64,000 nt of DNA from Siphonodentalium dalli (GCA_032622095.1 CP136065.1:95487343-95551342), one strand, 5' to 3'; counted from the first letter of the stretch, positions 36,292-47,749 are shown. The notes: generated by a model from the sequence alone, not told the origin. A program made the numbers and translations.

Positions 36292-37731
36292 ACACTTGTC
36301 CGAAAATATGACGTAAAACTCAGAATATTCAGTACTAAACTATACATCGGTGTACCCGGGGGTTTCAAACCGCACTTAAGATTTGCTCTGTTTTTCAGTA
36401 GAATTGAAGTGCAAATGACGCCGGTTCGAATGCATTTGCCATGGTGATATACCCCACGACATATACATGTCGACAGAACCCGCAATCGACACATGTGAGG
36501 AGCGTAGTTCTTGTCCGCAACTAAGGTGGTTTTCGAACCATACTCGCGATTCTGTTGCAAACTATATTGGGCTGAATATCTCCAAATTCACGTCCTTAGC
36601 CATATATAAACGGTAATCGTGTTATCCCACCCTGTATATACGAGCGAAGGTAACCATGCTCCTTGTACATCCATCTTTTCGATTGTATGTTTAATTTTAA
36701 ATTAAATTTGAATAAATTTAAAATAAAAAAAACGAGATATCATTTAAATATTTGTTCAATAATATCACCTGGTCATAACAGTGTCGACACTCCATACGTG
36801 AGCACACTCAATTCGATCACATTGATGAATTCTTAGTGTAAAACACAGAACATTCACATCAAGTCTATACCCGGGGGTTTCAAACCGCACCTACGTTTTG
36901 CTGAGTTTATCGGTAGAATAAAAGCGCACGTGACGCTGGTTCGAATCGCTATGTAATGGTGATACACCCCATGACATATATATGTCGACAACCCGCCGTT
37001 TGTTCGTTTTGGACAAACGTGACACTTGTCCGAAAATAAGACGTAAAACTCAGAATATTCAGAACTAAACTATACATCGGTGTACCCGGGGGTTTCAAAC
37101 CGCACTTAAGATTTGCTCTGTTTTTCAGTAGAATTGAAGTGCAAATGACGCCGGTTCGAATGCATTTGCCATGGTGATATACACCACGACATATACATGT
37201 CGACAGAACTCGCAATCGACACATGTGAGGAGCGTAGTTCTTGTCCGCAACTAAGGTGGTTTTCGAACCATAGTCGCGATTCTGTTGCAAACTATATTGG
37301 GCTGAATATCTCCAAATTCACGTCCTTAGCCATATATAAACGGTAATCGTGTTATCCCACCCTGTATATACGAGCGAAGGTAACCATGCTCCTTGTACGT
37401 CCATCTTTTCGATTTTATGTTTAATTTTAAATTAAATTTGAATAAATTTAAAATTAAAAAAACGAGATATCCTTTAAATATTTGTTGAATAATATCACCT
37501 GGTCATAACAGTGTCGACACTCCATACGTGAGCACACTCAATTCGATCAGATTGATGAATTCTTAGTGTAAAACACAGAACACTGATTCAGGCCGAAAGT
37601 CTGTCGATGAATCCGGAGGTTTTAAATCGCACCTAGGATGATTTGCTGAGTTTTTTCAGTTGACGTGAAGCCCAATGACGCCATTTCGAATGCCGTTGTC
37701 ACAGTGATGTATCCCAGGACCTATACATGTC
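36292..37731 (+). repeat. 720-bp tandem duplication with inner half-repeat
   Basis: gacaaacgtgacacttgtcc recurs at 36292 and 37012, exactly 720 bp apart, with high identity. Inside each unit a ~150-bp module (cccgggggtttcaaaccgca to tacatgtcgacag) appears twice in diverged form; a third set is at 37609-37740. A minus-strand frame of about 95 codons is preserved in both copies (36270-36560 and 36949-37290). Confidence 0.92.
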
Positions 37732-37877
37732 GACAGAACACGCCAGCTGCTAATGTAGGAGCGCTGTTCTCGTTAAAATGATGGCGTAAAACGTATTGTA
37801 GAATGTTTTTACTGACAAAAAGTCTGAATGTTTAAACCAACGCGCACCTATAGGAATTGTTCCGTTTCTCCGTGTCG

Positions 37878-37977
37878 NNNNNNNNNNNNNNNNNNNNNNN
37901 NNNNNNNNNNNNNNNNNNNNNNNNNNNNNNNNNNNNNNNNNNNNNNNNNNNNNNNNNNNNNNNNNNNNNNNNNNNNN
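37878..37977. other. Assembly gap (100 N)
   Basis: Exactly 100 N, the conventional placeholder for a gap of unknown size. It lies inside the 7.1-kb element between two repeat arrays. Confidence 1.
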
Positions 37978-38264
37978 ACATTATATTAATTGTTGAAAAT
38001 GATCATTTTAAATTAAATTTGGAAAAACTAAATTTTATTTATAAATTTTGATCCGAGTTTTTAATTTTTTGTTTAAAATTAAAATTAAAAACTTTAGTTA
38101 CGTTTTGAACATTAAATGCGAAAGTTTAAAGTTATGTGAAACACTCCGGTAGGGTGATAAAATAGAAATGGATAATAATCTTGCTGAAAGTAGTTATTTT
38201 TACAAATATTATATCCAAATTGACAAAACACACCGTAATTCTTATATATTCATTAAATACAGTG

Positions 38265-38265
<1 letters not shown>

Positions 38266-38298
<33 letters not shown>
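38266..38298. repeat. Poly(C) run of 33
   Basis: An uninterrupted cytosine run 289 bp right of the gap. Length is uncertain in any assembly. Confidence 0.95.
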
Positions 38299-38299
<1 letters not shown>

Positions 38300-38510
38300 A
38301 TGGCGAAATCGGTTGTGTTGGTTTACCGCCGATAGTTGCGTCCCAAATCGGGAAGTAAATATTTAAATTGAGCGTAGTTCAGACGATGTTTTCTAAGAAG
38401 TGGTACGGTCGATTTGTTTGAGATTTTCGGCAATGTTAGTAGAATTCTGCATTTCCCCAGTTGGCATAGCGCCTGCATACTAACTAATCAGTTTCACGCG
38501 CCCGAACAAG

Positions 38511-39920
38511 TGCATAATATGTCTTTAACTTATGAATTTGTGTAATGCTATATCCAATTTTTCAGCCATTTGTTAGAACACGATATCGCCGCACAAACTA
38601 CCGAAACCATTTGCGTATATGTAATATGAACAAACACAAGAAAATAGCAATGCCAACTAAAATAAAATGCGACAACAAAACATGACACGGATATAAAGGC
38701 CATAGACACAGATAAACAAATATGCATATATATATATAATTCAATATATGAAATTGTTTTTTATTATAAAAGATTTTATCTGACAATTCTTTGTTCATTG
38801 ACGAAATCAATCCGGCCAAATATACCCTAACAAAGCCTACCGCAAGTAATACTGCGGCAGCTCTTTGATGTCGCGGATTATTCACACCTCCCGCACTGTC
38901 CCTGAAAAGAGTAGGTGCCGCTCTGCATTGGGATGCAGACCACGGGGTAAACACTGCTGACCACGCTATTAGCATGCATGACCACGGCATGAACACGACT
39001 TCAACACGGATGACCACGGAGTGCACTCAGAGTGCATAATAAGTCTTTAACTTATGAATTTTTGTAATGTTATATCCAATTTTTCAGCCAATTTTTGGAA
39101 CACGATATCGACGCACAAACAAAATGCGACAACAAAACATGACACGGATATAAAGGCCATAGACACAGATAAACAAATATGCATATATATACAATTCAAT
39201 ATATGAAATTGGTTTTTATTATAAAAGATTTTATCTGACAATTCTTTATTCATTGACGAAATCAATCCGAGCCAAATATACCTAACAAAGCCAACCGCAA
39301 GTAATACTGCGGCAACTCTTTGATGTCGCGGATTATTCACACCTCCCGCACTGTCCCTGAAAAGAGTAGGTGCCGCTCTGCATTGGGATGCAGACCACGG
39401 GGTAAACACTGCTGACCACGCTATTAGCATGGATGACCACGGCATGAACACGACTTCAACATGGATGACCACGGAGTGCACTCAGAGTGCATAATATGTC
39501 TTTAACTTATGAATTTGTGTAATGTTATATCCAACTTTTCAGCCATTTGTTGCGACACGAAATCGACGCACAAACTACCGAAACCGTTTGCATACATGTA
39601 ATATGAACAAACACAAGAAAATATTAATGACAACTAAAATAAAACGCGACAACAAAACATGACACGGATATAAAGGCCATTGACACGGATTAACAAACAT
39701 GCATATATATAATTAAATATATGAAATTGTTTTTTATTATAAAATATTTTATCTGACAATTCTTTATTTATTGACGAAATCAATCCGGGCCAAATATACC
39801 CGGCAACTCTTTGATGTCGCGGATTATTCACACCTCCCGCACTGTCCCTGAAAATAGTAGATGCCGTAAACACGGCTGACCACGCTATTAACACGGCATG
39901 AACACGACTTCAACACGGAT
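38511..39920. repeat. 455-522-bp tandem repeats, three copies
   Basis: tgcataat.tgtctttaactt recurs at 38511, 39033 and 39488. The second copy lacks about 68 bp (the actaccgaaacc block). The minus-strand frames at 38598-39026 and 39047-39481 are copies of each other by duplication. No known domain. Confidence 0.9.
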
Positions 39921-40277
39921 GACCACGGCGTGTACTCAGATGACCACGACATTGAACATGCCGTGTTCAGACCGTTTTTGAACACGCTGGCCATATTGCC
40001 GAAATTGATCACGCTAATAACATGACTTCAACACGGATGACCACGGCGTGAACTCGGATGACCACGGCATGTACACGCCGTGTTCAGACCGTTTTTGAAC
40101 ACGCTGGCCATTTTTCTGAAGTTGACCACGCTAAGACCACGCGCGATTTTTCCGTGTTTTTTCCGTGTTAAAATGTTGGCCACGCGTGGTTTTGAAAAAA
40201 CCACGGGCCTTGTACTGTATGTACCCTCCAACCACTGGAGATGAACAAGAAGGACTTTTTAGTCGATTCTTTTATTA

Positions 40278-40369
40278 CAGTAATGTCCTAAGTAATCAAC
40301 CCCTGTAACTTTTCAGGATTTAGTCGGAAATATGGCTTGTTGCCATTCATCGGAAAGCGCTCACTGAGA
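40278..40369. mobile_element. Half copy of palindromic MITE A
   Basis: It starts TA-cagtaatgtcc, runs to the hairpin tip (cgctcactgaga) and stops. The complete copy at 40370 begins at the next base. Confidence 0.88.
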
Positions 40370-40583
40370 CAGTAATGCCTTAAATAATCGACCCCTTTAC
40401 CACAAGCAGAATTATGGGTAACTTTTCAGGATTTAGTCGGAAATATGGCTTGTTGGCATTCATCGGAAAGCGCTCACTGAGAGCTTTCCGATGAATGGCA
40501 ACAAGCCATATTTCCGACTAAATCCTGAAAAGTTACCCATAACTCTGCTGTGGTAAAGGGGTCGATTATTTAAGGCATTACTG
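40370..40583. mobile_element. Palindromic MITE A, copy 7
   Basis: 214 bp with complete arms. It has TA on the right only; the left end abuts the half copy's tip instead of TA. Confidence 0.9.
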
Positions 40584-40795
40584 TATATATCTCAGTCGTG
40601 GGTTACTGGATCTGAGTGAAACTTGGTATGGAGGTTTGCCATCAGGCATGCTTTCAAAAGAGTCCCAATAAACAGTGTTTCTCTTTTCTGTTCCAGTACT
40701 AGTGTTTTCTTAATTAATTTTAAATAATGGGTTTTTTTGTCCATCCACCTCTGTATCTCAATCATGGGTAACAGGATATCAATGAAATTTGTTAC

Positions 40796-40895
40796 AGATG
40801 TTCACAATCATAATTAAGGGTTGTTCACCATCATAAGGGATGTTCACCATTATAAGTGTTGTTCACCATCATAAGGGATGTTCACCATTCAAAGA
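40796..40895 (+). repeat. ~19-bp minisatellite
   Basis: Five units of gttcaccatcataagggat and variants (also ttataagtgtt). Confidence 0.85.
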
Positions 40896-40938
40896 ACCAT
40901 TGATGATGTCCACCTTCTCCATTTTATGGCTATTCTCA

Positions 40939-41575
40939 TCTCATATATATTTTGAAGACCTCTGTCTGTCTGTCTGTCTGTATGTCTGTCTGTCTGTATG
41001 TCATTGATACAAATCTACGATTCTCGACCGATCGGGACCGAAACTTGGTACGTGTGTGTAGTTTGACCAGGCGGTGGACGTTGTCATATTGGCGAGCCCG
41101 TGCGGCGCCCGCTTCGCGCATGCGCAGACGAGATCTCGGAAACGGGTGGAGCTATCGACTTGAAATTTGCTATGTGAATGTATCTTGCCCCGGATACGAA
41201 TTTTATCGGGTTGCCGAGCCCGTGCGACGCCAGCTTCGCGCATGCGCAGACGAGATCTCGGAAACAGGTGGAGCTATCGACTTGAAATTTGCTATGTGAA
41301 TGTATCTTGCCCCGGATACGAATTTTATCGGGTCGCCGATCCCGTGCGACGCCAGCTTCGCGCATGCGCAGACGAGATCTCGGAAACGGGTGGAGCTATC
41401 GACTTGAAATTTGGTATGTGAATGTATCTTGCCCCGGATACGAATTGTATCGGGTCGCCGAGCCCGTGCGACGCCAGCTTCGTGCATGCGCAGACCAGAT
41501 CTCGGAAACGGTTGGAGCTATCGACTTGAAATTTGGTTTTTGAATAGCCCGGACAACGTCGGGCTCATCGGCTAG
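40939..41575 (+). mobile_element. Compact Helitron-like element H7 (pearl-like)
   Basis: It starts TCTCATATATATTTTGAAGAC after an A. It has a ctgt/tgtctg microsatellite (40960-41002), then four 122-bp core repeats (ttgaaattt at 41160, 41282, 41404, 41526), and ends hairpin GCCCGGACAACGTCGGGC, tcatcgg, CTAG before a T. A|T insertion and hairpin-CTRR are Helitron features. Microsatellite plus core repeats is the plan of bivalve pearl/HINE elements. Confidence 0.8.
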
Positions 41576-41646
41576 TTTGTTTATATATTTGGGTTCCATC
41601 CTCCCAATGTTTCAGTTTGCTATATTGGGGGATGCTTGCACCTATG

Positions 41647-42771
41647 CAGTGTTCGCGCTGGACCGAAAAAAACTTTAGCCAAAAGTTTAGCCAAATGAAA
41701 ATTTTATTAGCCAAATGAAAAAAACTTTAGCCAAATTTTGTTTGGCCAAATTAAAAAAACTTTGGCCAAATTAAATCATCGTTTTCTGGTCGGTTCACAA
41801 TTAATGACTAAAACGTAAAATCTAACAGACACAGGTAAAATACACAATAATTTAAATAATTTTGATGAACTAGAAGTATTTTTATATATATCATTTATTT
41901 AAAATTTATTAATCTTTATGTGAAAGAGTGATTTTGGGGGGGGGGGGGGGGGGGGGGGGGGGGTAACCCGAGATTGTCCTTCTTAATGTCATTATTTTTT
42001 AATTGTCAAATTACAATATGTCATAACTTTGAAAGCATGCATATTATTTTGACTGTATCGGTATTGACGACAAATAGCCACACAATATCTGTCGTTATTC
42101 ACATTTGGCTGATTAAGCTATTGTCTTACACTTGGTGCTCATAAACCTCAACCGTCATAAATACAATGTCATCATAAACATGCATTGTGCAGGCGCGCCG
42201 TGAGTGACCAGACAGACAATGGGCTGAATGGGGGATTAGGGGATTAAATGTAAAAATTAATAATGACCTTTTGCTGCTTCGTGCAGAGTGACGTAATCTT
42301 TCTCCAGATTGAAACAGCCTGTTACGAACAAATTGCTTATATACCGGCGTCAATGCACTTTCGACCATCCCGGGGTTAGCCCCCCAAACTACAAGCCATG
42401 CTTTACAAAACATTGTTTTCTTCACATTGTCATAATTCAACCATGGTCGGTTTAATGTCCATGCGTCTTTGAATGTCCATCTTGTGAAAACTAAAGATGA
42501 TTGCATATCACTTTGTGATCGCTTGGTTGATGGAGTTGTCGATCGGGTTTCCCTTTGTTCGAAAATAATGAAATACTTTCGTCACCTAACTTAGTCTTGA
42601 ATGTCGATCTATTGAGCGCTTTTATTAATTAGCTTTCTGGCTCCATGCTTTCAGTCTCCATTTGGGTTCAAAAAATGTTTAGCCAAAAGTTTAGCCAAAT
42701 GAAATTTTTATTAGCCAAATTCGAAAAATATTAGCCATTGGCTAATTTGGCTACCGACAGCGCGAACACTG
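41647..42771. mobile_element. 1.1-kb hAT-type non-autonomous element
   Basis: TIRs CAGTGTTCGCGCTG in inverse pair, flanked by the perfect 8-bp duplication CACCTATG (41639-41646 and 42772-42779). Both subterminal zones repeat (tt)agccaaa words, possible transposase sites. It contains a 28-G run (41936-41963) and, at about 42355-42390, a stretch related to the structured tail at 60.75 kb. No transposase ORF. Confidence 0.9.
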
Positions 42772-42930
42772 CACCTATGGCGCAACCTTTTGTTTTCCCT
42801 ATTTGGTGACAAAATTAATTATCAAAACTGTATTTTTATGGCATCGGAAAAGAAATAGTCGGGGACTTAAACATTGTTAATGCATGCCGTGTCAATGAAT
42901 TCTCACCATTGCACTGATTTTCATTGACAG

Positions 42931-42983
42931 TTTCTAACAACTTCGTTAATCAGGACCTGCAGGACTTAATAAAGATGCTGCAT
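42931..42983 (+). CDS. GRID2IP: Delphilin-like formin exon i
   Basis: Acceptor ttttcattgacag ends at 42930 and the consensus donor gtaagt starts at 42984. Two leading bases plus the G from exon h make Val. The reading VSNNFVNQDLQDLIKMLH continues AAK into the FH2 linker (delphilin: AAKVN...L-DL). It follows the longest intron, 10.8 kb, which holds the 7.1-kb repeat element, a Helitron and a hAT. Confidence 0.85.
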
Positions 42984-43047
42984 GTAAGTAATTATAAGGC
43001 CACACCAGTTATTATACCCCCGCTTTTCCACCCCTCTCAAGACAATT

Positions 43048-43892
43048 GCAGAATGAGGTCCCCGGAGGGTGAATTTAGTGATTCTATCCTGCACGGTGGG
43101 CTAGCATCACCAAATTCACCCTCTGGGAATCACATTCTGCTTAGGCCCAAGCCTAAGGTTAATGTGCCTGTCATTTGCAGAATGAGGTCTCCATAGGGTG
43201 AATTTAGTGACGCTATCGCGCATAGCGGGCTAGCATCACCAAATTCACCCTCTGAGAACCTCATTCTGCAGTGCATGGCCTTATCTGCTATCCAAACGGT
43301 GAATATTGTGATGTACATGTGCACCCATTGGGAACATTGATTATGCAATATGTCATCTGCCAATTTGGGGATATAAAGAAACTAAACTAAAAAAGAAATA
43401 GAATCGATGTGAAGAATTCTCTATAGAAATTTGATAATAAAGAAACTTTCCAGAGAAGATGAGGCCTAAGCAGAATGAGGTCCCCAGAGGCTGAATTTGG
43501 TGATGCTAGCCTGCTATGCGGGATAGCGTCACTAAATTCACCCTTCGGGAATCTTATTCTGCAAATGAAAGGTACACTAAACTCAGACTTGCTTATGCAT
43601 CAACTGCTATGGGAGACCTAGGATCATATTGAAGTTCCTCTGTTGAAGTATGTGATGTGCACCCATTAGTCTCCTTGATTATACAATTTATCTTCTGCAA
43701 ATTGGGGGATATAGAAACTTCCCAGAAGGGAAAAAGTACCGGTAACTAAAAACAATGTTAATTTGAGACTATAGATATTTCCTAGCAGATGAGGCTTTAG
43801 CAGAATGAGGTCCCCAGAGGGTGAATTTAATGATGCTAACCCGCTGTGCAGGGTAGCATCACTATTTTCACCCTCTGGGGACCTCATTTTGC
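43048..43892 (+). repeat. Chain of four MITE B palindromic cores with spacers
   Basis: Cores at 43048-43140, 43177-43269, 43470-43562 and 43800-43892, each gcagaatgaggtccccagag ... inverse. The 200-240-bp spacers are related (gcacccatt..., ttatacaattt, gcaaattgggggatat, ttccagagaagatgaggc). Confidence 0.88.
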
Positions 43893-43919
43893 AAATGACA
43901 GATGCACTAAACTCAGGCT

Positions 43920-44745
43920 TGATCCCTCTAGTCATATATCCCATCCATGAGTTATTGGATCTGGATAAACTATGGTATCGAGGTTTGCTATCATTGCAGC
44001 TTCCAAAAAAATGGCAAATGACTTTGTTCACATTTTCCATTCTAGAGATATTCTCCTTTTGTTTATCTGCAAATCTTGGTCTTTTTGTCCATCCACCCAC
44101 ATATCTCAGCCATGGGTTATCGGATCTGAATGCAATTTGTTATGGAGGTTCGCCATCACGGCAGCTTTCAAAAGAGTGCCAAATGACGTTATTTGCATAT
44201 TCTGTTCTAGAGTTATTCTTTGCTTATTTTAAATTTGGGTACCATCCTGCCCATGCATGTTTCAGTTTAGCACCGTGGGGTATGCCGGCACCCGAGGTGT
44301 TAGTTCTTGGTTATTTGGTCTGTCCGCGCAGATATCTAGGCCATGGGTTATCCTTTCTGACTGAAATTTGTTATGGAGGTTCGCCGTCATCAAATGAGTT
44401 CCAAAACCGTTGTTTACGGTTTCCATTCTAGAGTAATCCTTCTTAGTTTATATTAAATGTGGGTTCCGTCCTGCCCATGTTTCAATTTAGCACTGTGGGT
44501 GGTACAGTAATGCCCTAAATAATCGACTCCTTAACCGCAGCAGAATTATGGGTAATTTTTCAGGATTTAGTCGGAAATATGGCTTGTTGCCATTCATCTG
44601 AGAGCTTTCCAATGAATGGCAACAAGCCATATTTCCGACTAAATCCTGAAAAATTACCCATAATTCTACTGTGGTTAAGGAGTTGGATTATTTAGGGCAT
44701 TACTGTATGCCAGCACCCGAGGTGCAACTTCTTGTTACAATAAAT
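43920..44745 (+). repeat. Tandem ~165-230-bp repeats
   Basis: catgggttatcggatctga-type landmarks at about 43947, 44110 and 44341, each followed by atttgttatggaggttcgcc. MITE A copy 8 is inserted in the last unit. Frames such as 43805-44431 (208 codons) are open by chance across these repeats and carry no known domain. Confidence 0.75.
44515..44705. mobile_element. Palindromic MITE A, copy 8
   Basis: 191 bp between TA dinucleotides, in gtggTA...TAtgccagcacccgag. The paralogous unit at 44270-44300 reads gtggggTAtgccggcacccg without an insert, which proves the TA duplication. Confidence 0.95.
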
Positions 44746-44749
44746 TGAT

Positions 44750-45650
44750 GTGGAACACTCAGCTGGGGAGATCGAATGCAGAATAAAGAATTAATTTCAG
44801 CACACAACTTCATTTTTAAGTGTAAATGATATGCATCGACTCTCAAAGGAGAATTAATTGCCAGTTGTTTTTCGGCAAACATTAAGTCCAGAAGTGAGGA
44901 GTATTTGTGGTGTGATGTTGTGTTTTCTGCAATTGAATGATCGGCATGGCTGGATTTCTCGCCATTAAAAGTTGAATGCTATATATTCTTTCAGTGGGCA
45001 AAGTGCCTGGGTACCCACTTTTCAGTTTTGTTCACTGAAATAAGTACGTAATATGTCTTTAAGTTTTTTATTCTCAGACTATTTAATCATCAAAATAAAA
45101 TTGCAAGTGCCCCCCCCCCCTAACTCATCGTCCATATCTTTCCGTGGATCTATCCGAATGCCCTGAAATTTTGCACATATATATGGCAAGATGTTGGTAG
45201 CACATTTATATATACAAATGGGTATATGTGAGATATACAAAAGGAAAGCACACTTCATGGTTTGTATTGATAAGCCATGTCCTATGTATTTTGATGTTGC
45301 TTTTTTTGATGAATGGTCATCCGTTTCATTTCGACAACACAATTATCACTTTTTAGGGCTGCATGATGTTACCGTGTGTTATCGCCATGGGAGCATTTTC
45401 ATTTAGTGAATGGTTCATATGTATAAAGCTGTCAGTGCTGTGTATTCTTGGATAGAAGGGTATAGATGGAACACAAATAAGCAAGAAATACCCCAGGTTG
45501 AGTCTGTGTTTCTTGGCACCCCACACTAAGAACACGGTCTTGCTTTCACTGAAGATGAGATAGCGTCTATATTATAATTTGTTGGAACAGATAAAGATAT
45601 CTTGAGAAGAATATTTTTAATGACCATGCATGATGACTGTTTTTCATTTT
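44750..45650. other. Intron DNA with an 11-C run
   Basis: C run at 45110-45120; otherwise no exon, RNA gene or clear mobile element seen. Confidence 0.4.
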
Positions 45651-45653
45651 CAG

Positions 45654-45722
45654 GATATATCATGTAACACGGAGGCAGACGACACGCTGAAATCAGATGT
45701 CAGATTCCAAAACTCAATGTCT
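45654..45722 (+). CDS. GRID2IP: Delphilin-like formin exon j
   Basis: Acceptor ttttcattttcag ends at 45653. The proposed donor is gtatcc at 45723, 9 bases before an in-frame stop. It holds 23 codons starting DISCNTEADDTLKSDVRFQN and ending SMS. This part of FH2 is poorly conserved, so the call rests on phase, on both splice sites and on length agreement between exons i and k. Confidence 0.7.
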
Positions 45723-47749
45723 GTATCCTTTTGACTCTGGGCGGCAATGCTTGATGTCATGACATTCACAAAAGTCATGACAGCAACGAGATATCTGGGT
45801 TGCCTGTTATTATTTTCTTTCATGATCTTTTATATTGCCGGAACAGCTCAGAGGAAATGTTATAGAAATGGACTTGTGTACTCTAACCATTTGATGACTG
45901 TCATTTGAAATATTTGACCAAAATAGGAAAATAGTCAACTTTTGGTCTAAAAACAACCAATATCACACTAATTATTGGCAGGATTATCACACTAATTATT
46001 GGTAGGATTGTCAAACATTCTAATGCACTTGTTGCCAATATTCCCCCTAAATCATCAAAGATATGTGGGAGGGGGGGTTAATTATCAATAAACTGTCACA
46101 AAGTGTAGTCTAGCTGGTTCACCGCTTCATTGTTAGATATTCCTACATGCCAATATTTACGTCAGCTGAATTCCTAGTCTCGTCCATGTGGCCATCCAGC
46201 TCCACTCACTGTTCCATTCCTCTCCATGATGTCACCCTTATGCAGTACATGCCAACGACATTTCATAGTAGATGTATAGAGTTGGCGTCCGGTCTACTGA
46301 CTTTTGTTACTAGCTGGTTGGCATATAAATCAACCAGTGGCATCGCTTTTGTCGAAATTTGACAGTCAGCACATTCGCCCTGTATACTTGTACTTCAAAA
46401 CAGCACACCGTTATATCCCATAAATATCATTGTCTCGATATCATTTGACCATATTTCTTGACATGAAACCAACAGATATGGCATGATATACACATCTCAA
46501 TGAGTAGCAAATTTTCCATTTTTTCAATTCAACTTCAAGTTCATGGGAAAATCAAAACCGCAATTTATAAGTGATAAACATTTGATAAAGACATCATGCA
46601 GGTACATGCAAAAACTAATTGTTGTGTATATTTATTTCCATTCGAGGTGTCAATTTTTCATCTTTATCACCATTTTTAACGATAATTGAGGGACCATATT
46701 TTATCCAGTGCATTATATTTAAAACAAAAAGTTGTGAATTAGCCTAGTGTTTCTATGGCTGCACATTTCGTTGTTAATAACAAGTCATGTGTGTGTCGAA
46801 ATAACGTTTTAAGTTCGTACAGAATTAGAATGGGAATATTAACAGTGTGGTGTTTTGTGATTCCAGAAAGGTACAGAGCGAATATACTGTGGCAAACACC
46901 TGTTAATGGGCTCCTGCTCCACCGTCGCCCATTAAAGGCACGGTCGGCGTTCGTTGCAGAAATATTCATATTTGTTCAAATCGCCATCAACAGAAGGAAT
47001 ATTAAAATATATATAGTTTTGCTCATATGCCAAGCATAATCAGCGCTTAAATAGTATATTGTCGCCAAGACGTACGATGGTATAGGTAAACAAGAACCTG
47101 CTCGTGTTACAGAAGTTGTGCTTCTGTTTACATAACACAGTGCAATTCTATTGGTTAATCACACACAAATGATATAAACGCTCTTTATTATTTCCATATC
47201 AGGAAAACAGTAACAAATAATGCTCTTTATGTTTACCGTATCCAGATCTAAATAAAAGCCAGGTTCTGTAACTTTTTTTTTTATTTTGTTTACATAACAA
47301 AGGAAAAACATTTGAATTAACATACTGTTTATGCCATATTTCTGATTGGTATAAGAACAAAATCTGTCTATATTTTATTATTCTTTCCATTTATGGCGGT
47401 TTTTGACGGAGCTGAATATTTTAACAGCATACCCACCATCAACGCCGCCCTTACTTTAATTAAATTTGCCACTGTATATCCACCCTGTACCTTTCCGAAA
47501 TCACAAAACACCACATCGTTATCCCCTAAATAAGATCCAATGCAGTCAATGTCGGTTCTGAGATTTCCAACTAATTTTGTGTCACGCATTAAATTTCCAA
47601 CAGTTTAAAATATTGGCCAAAATTGGGGCTCACCTCCCAACCCAACATACTTGATTCCTACTTATTTTGGTGAGAGTTAGCCCTTCAGTTATACGAACTG
47701 ACTCTTTGGTCAGAAATTGTTTTTGAATTCATTCTTTAACTCAGTGTAG
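45723..47749. other. Intron DNA, nothing recognised
   Basis: No long repeats or coding signals identified besides short open frames without motifs. Confidence 0.4.

Larger units (their letters stand above)
33075..40217. mobile_element. 7.1-kb TIR element made of tandem repeats
   Basis: It is bounded by TA and TIRs CAGTATAAGGCCCGTGGTTTTTT / CAGTACAAGGCCCGTGGTTTTTT, followed on both sides by a shared, locally rearranged tract (accacgcgcgatttttccgtg). Subterminal zones of about 1 kb (left) and 0.4 kb (right) are crowded with accacgg and aacacgg words. The interior holds arrays at 34381-35500, 36292-37731 and 38511-39920, a 33-C run and a 100-N gap. No transposase was recognised, though the gap may hide sequence. 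Confidence 0.75.
40590..41638 (+). repeat. Interrupted interspersed repeat, shared with 43.9-44.7 kb
   Basis: 40600-40800 (tgggttactggatctgagtg and later tgtccatccacctctgtat) and 41576-41638 (gggttccatcctcccaatgt) are pieces of the repeat family at 43940-44745. H7 and the hAT interrupt it. Confidence 0.65.

Noticed and set aside
36420-36440. ggttcgaatgc as a tRNA T-arm
   Set aside because: No acceptor stem, D-arm or anticodon arm could be folded around it.
38598-39481. 142- and 144-codon minus-strand frames as a gene pair
   Set aside because: They are the same frame copied by the 455-522-bp tandem repeat and show no motif.
40936-41599. Overlapping frames of 80-115 codons on both strands
   Set aside because: The 122-bp repeat leaves several frames open at once; no unit-wise codon signal.
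43805-44431. 208-codon open frame
   Set aside because: It runs through a MITE core and unrelated tandem repeats, has no known domain, and is open by chance.
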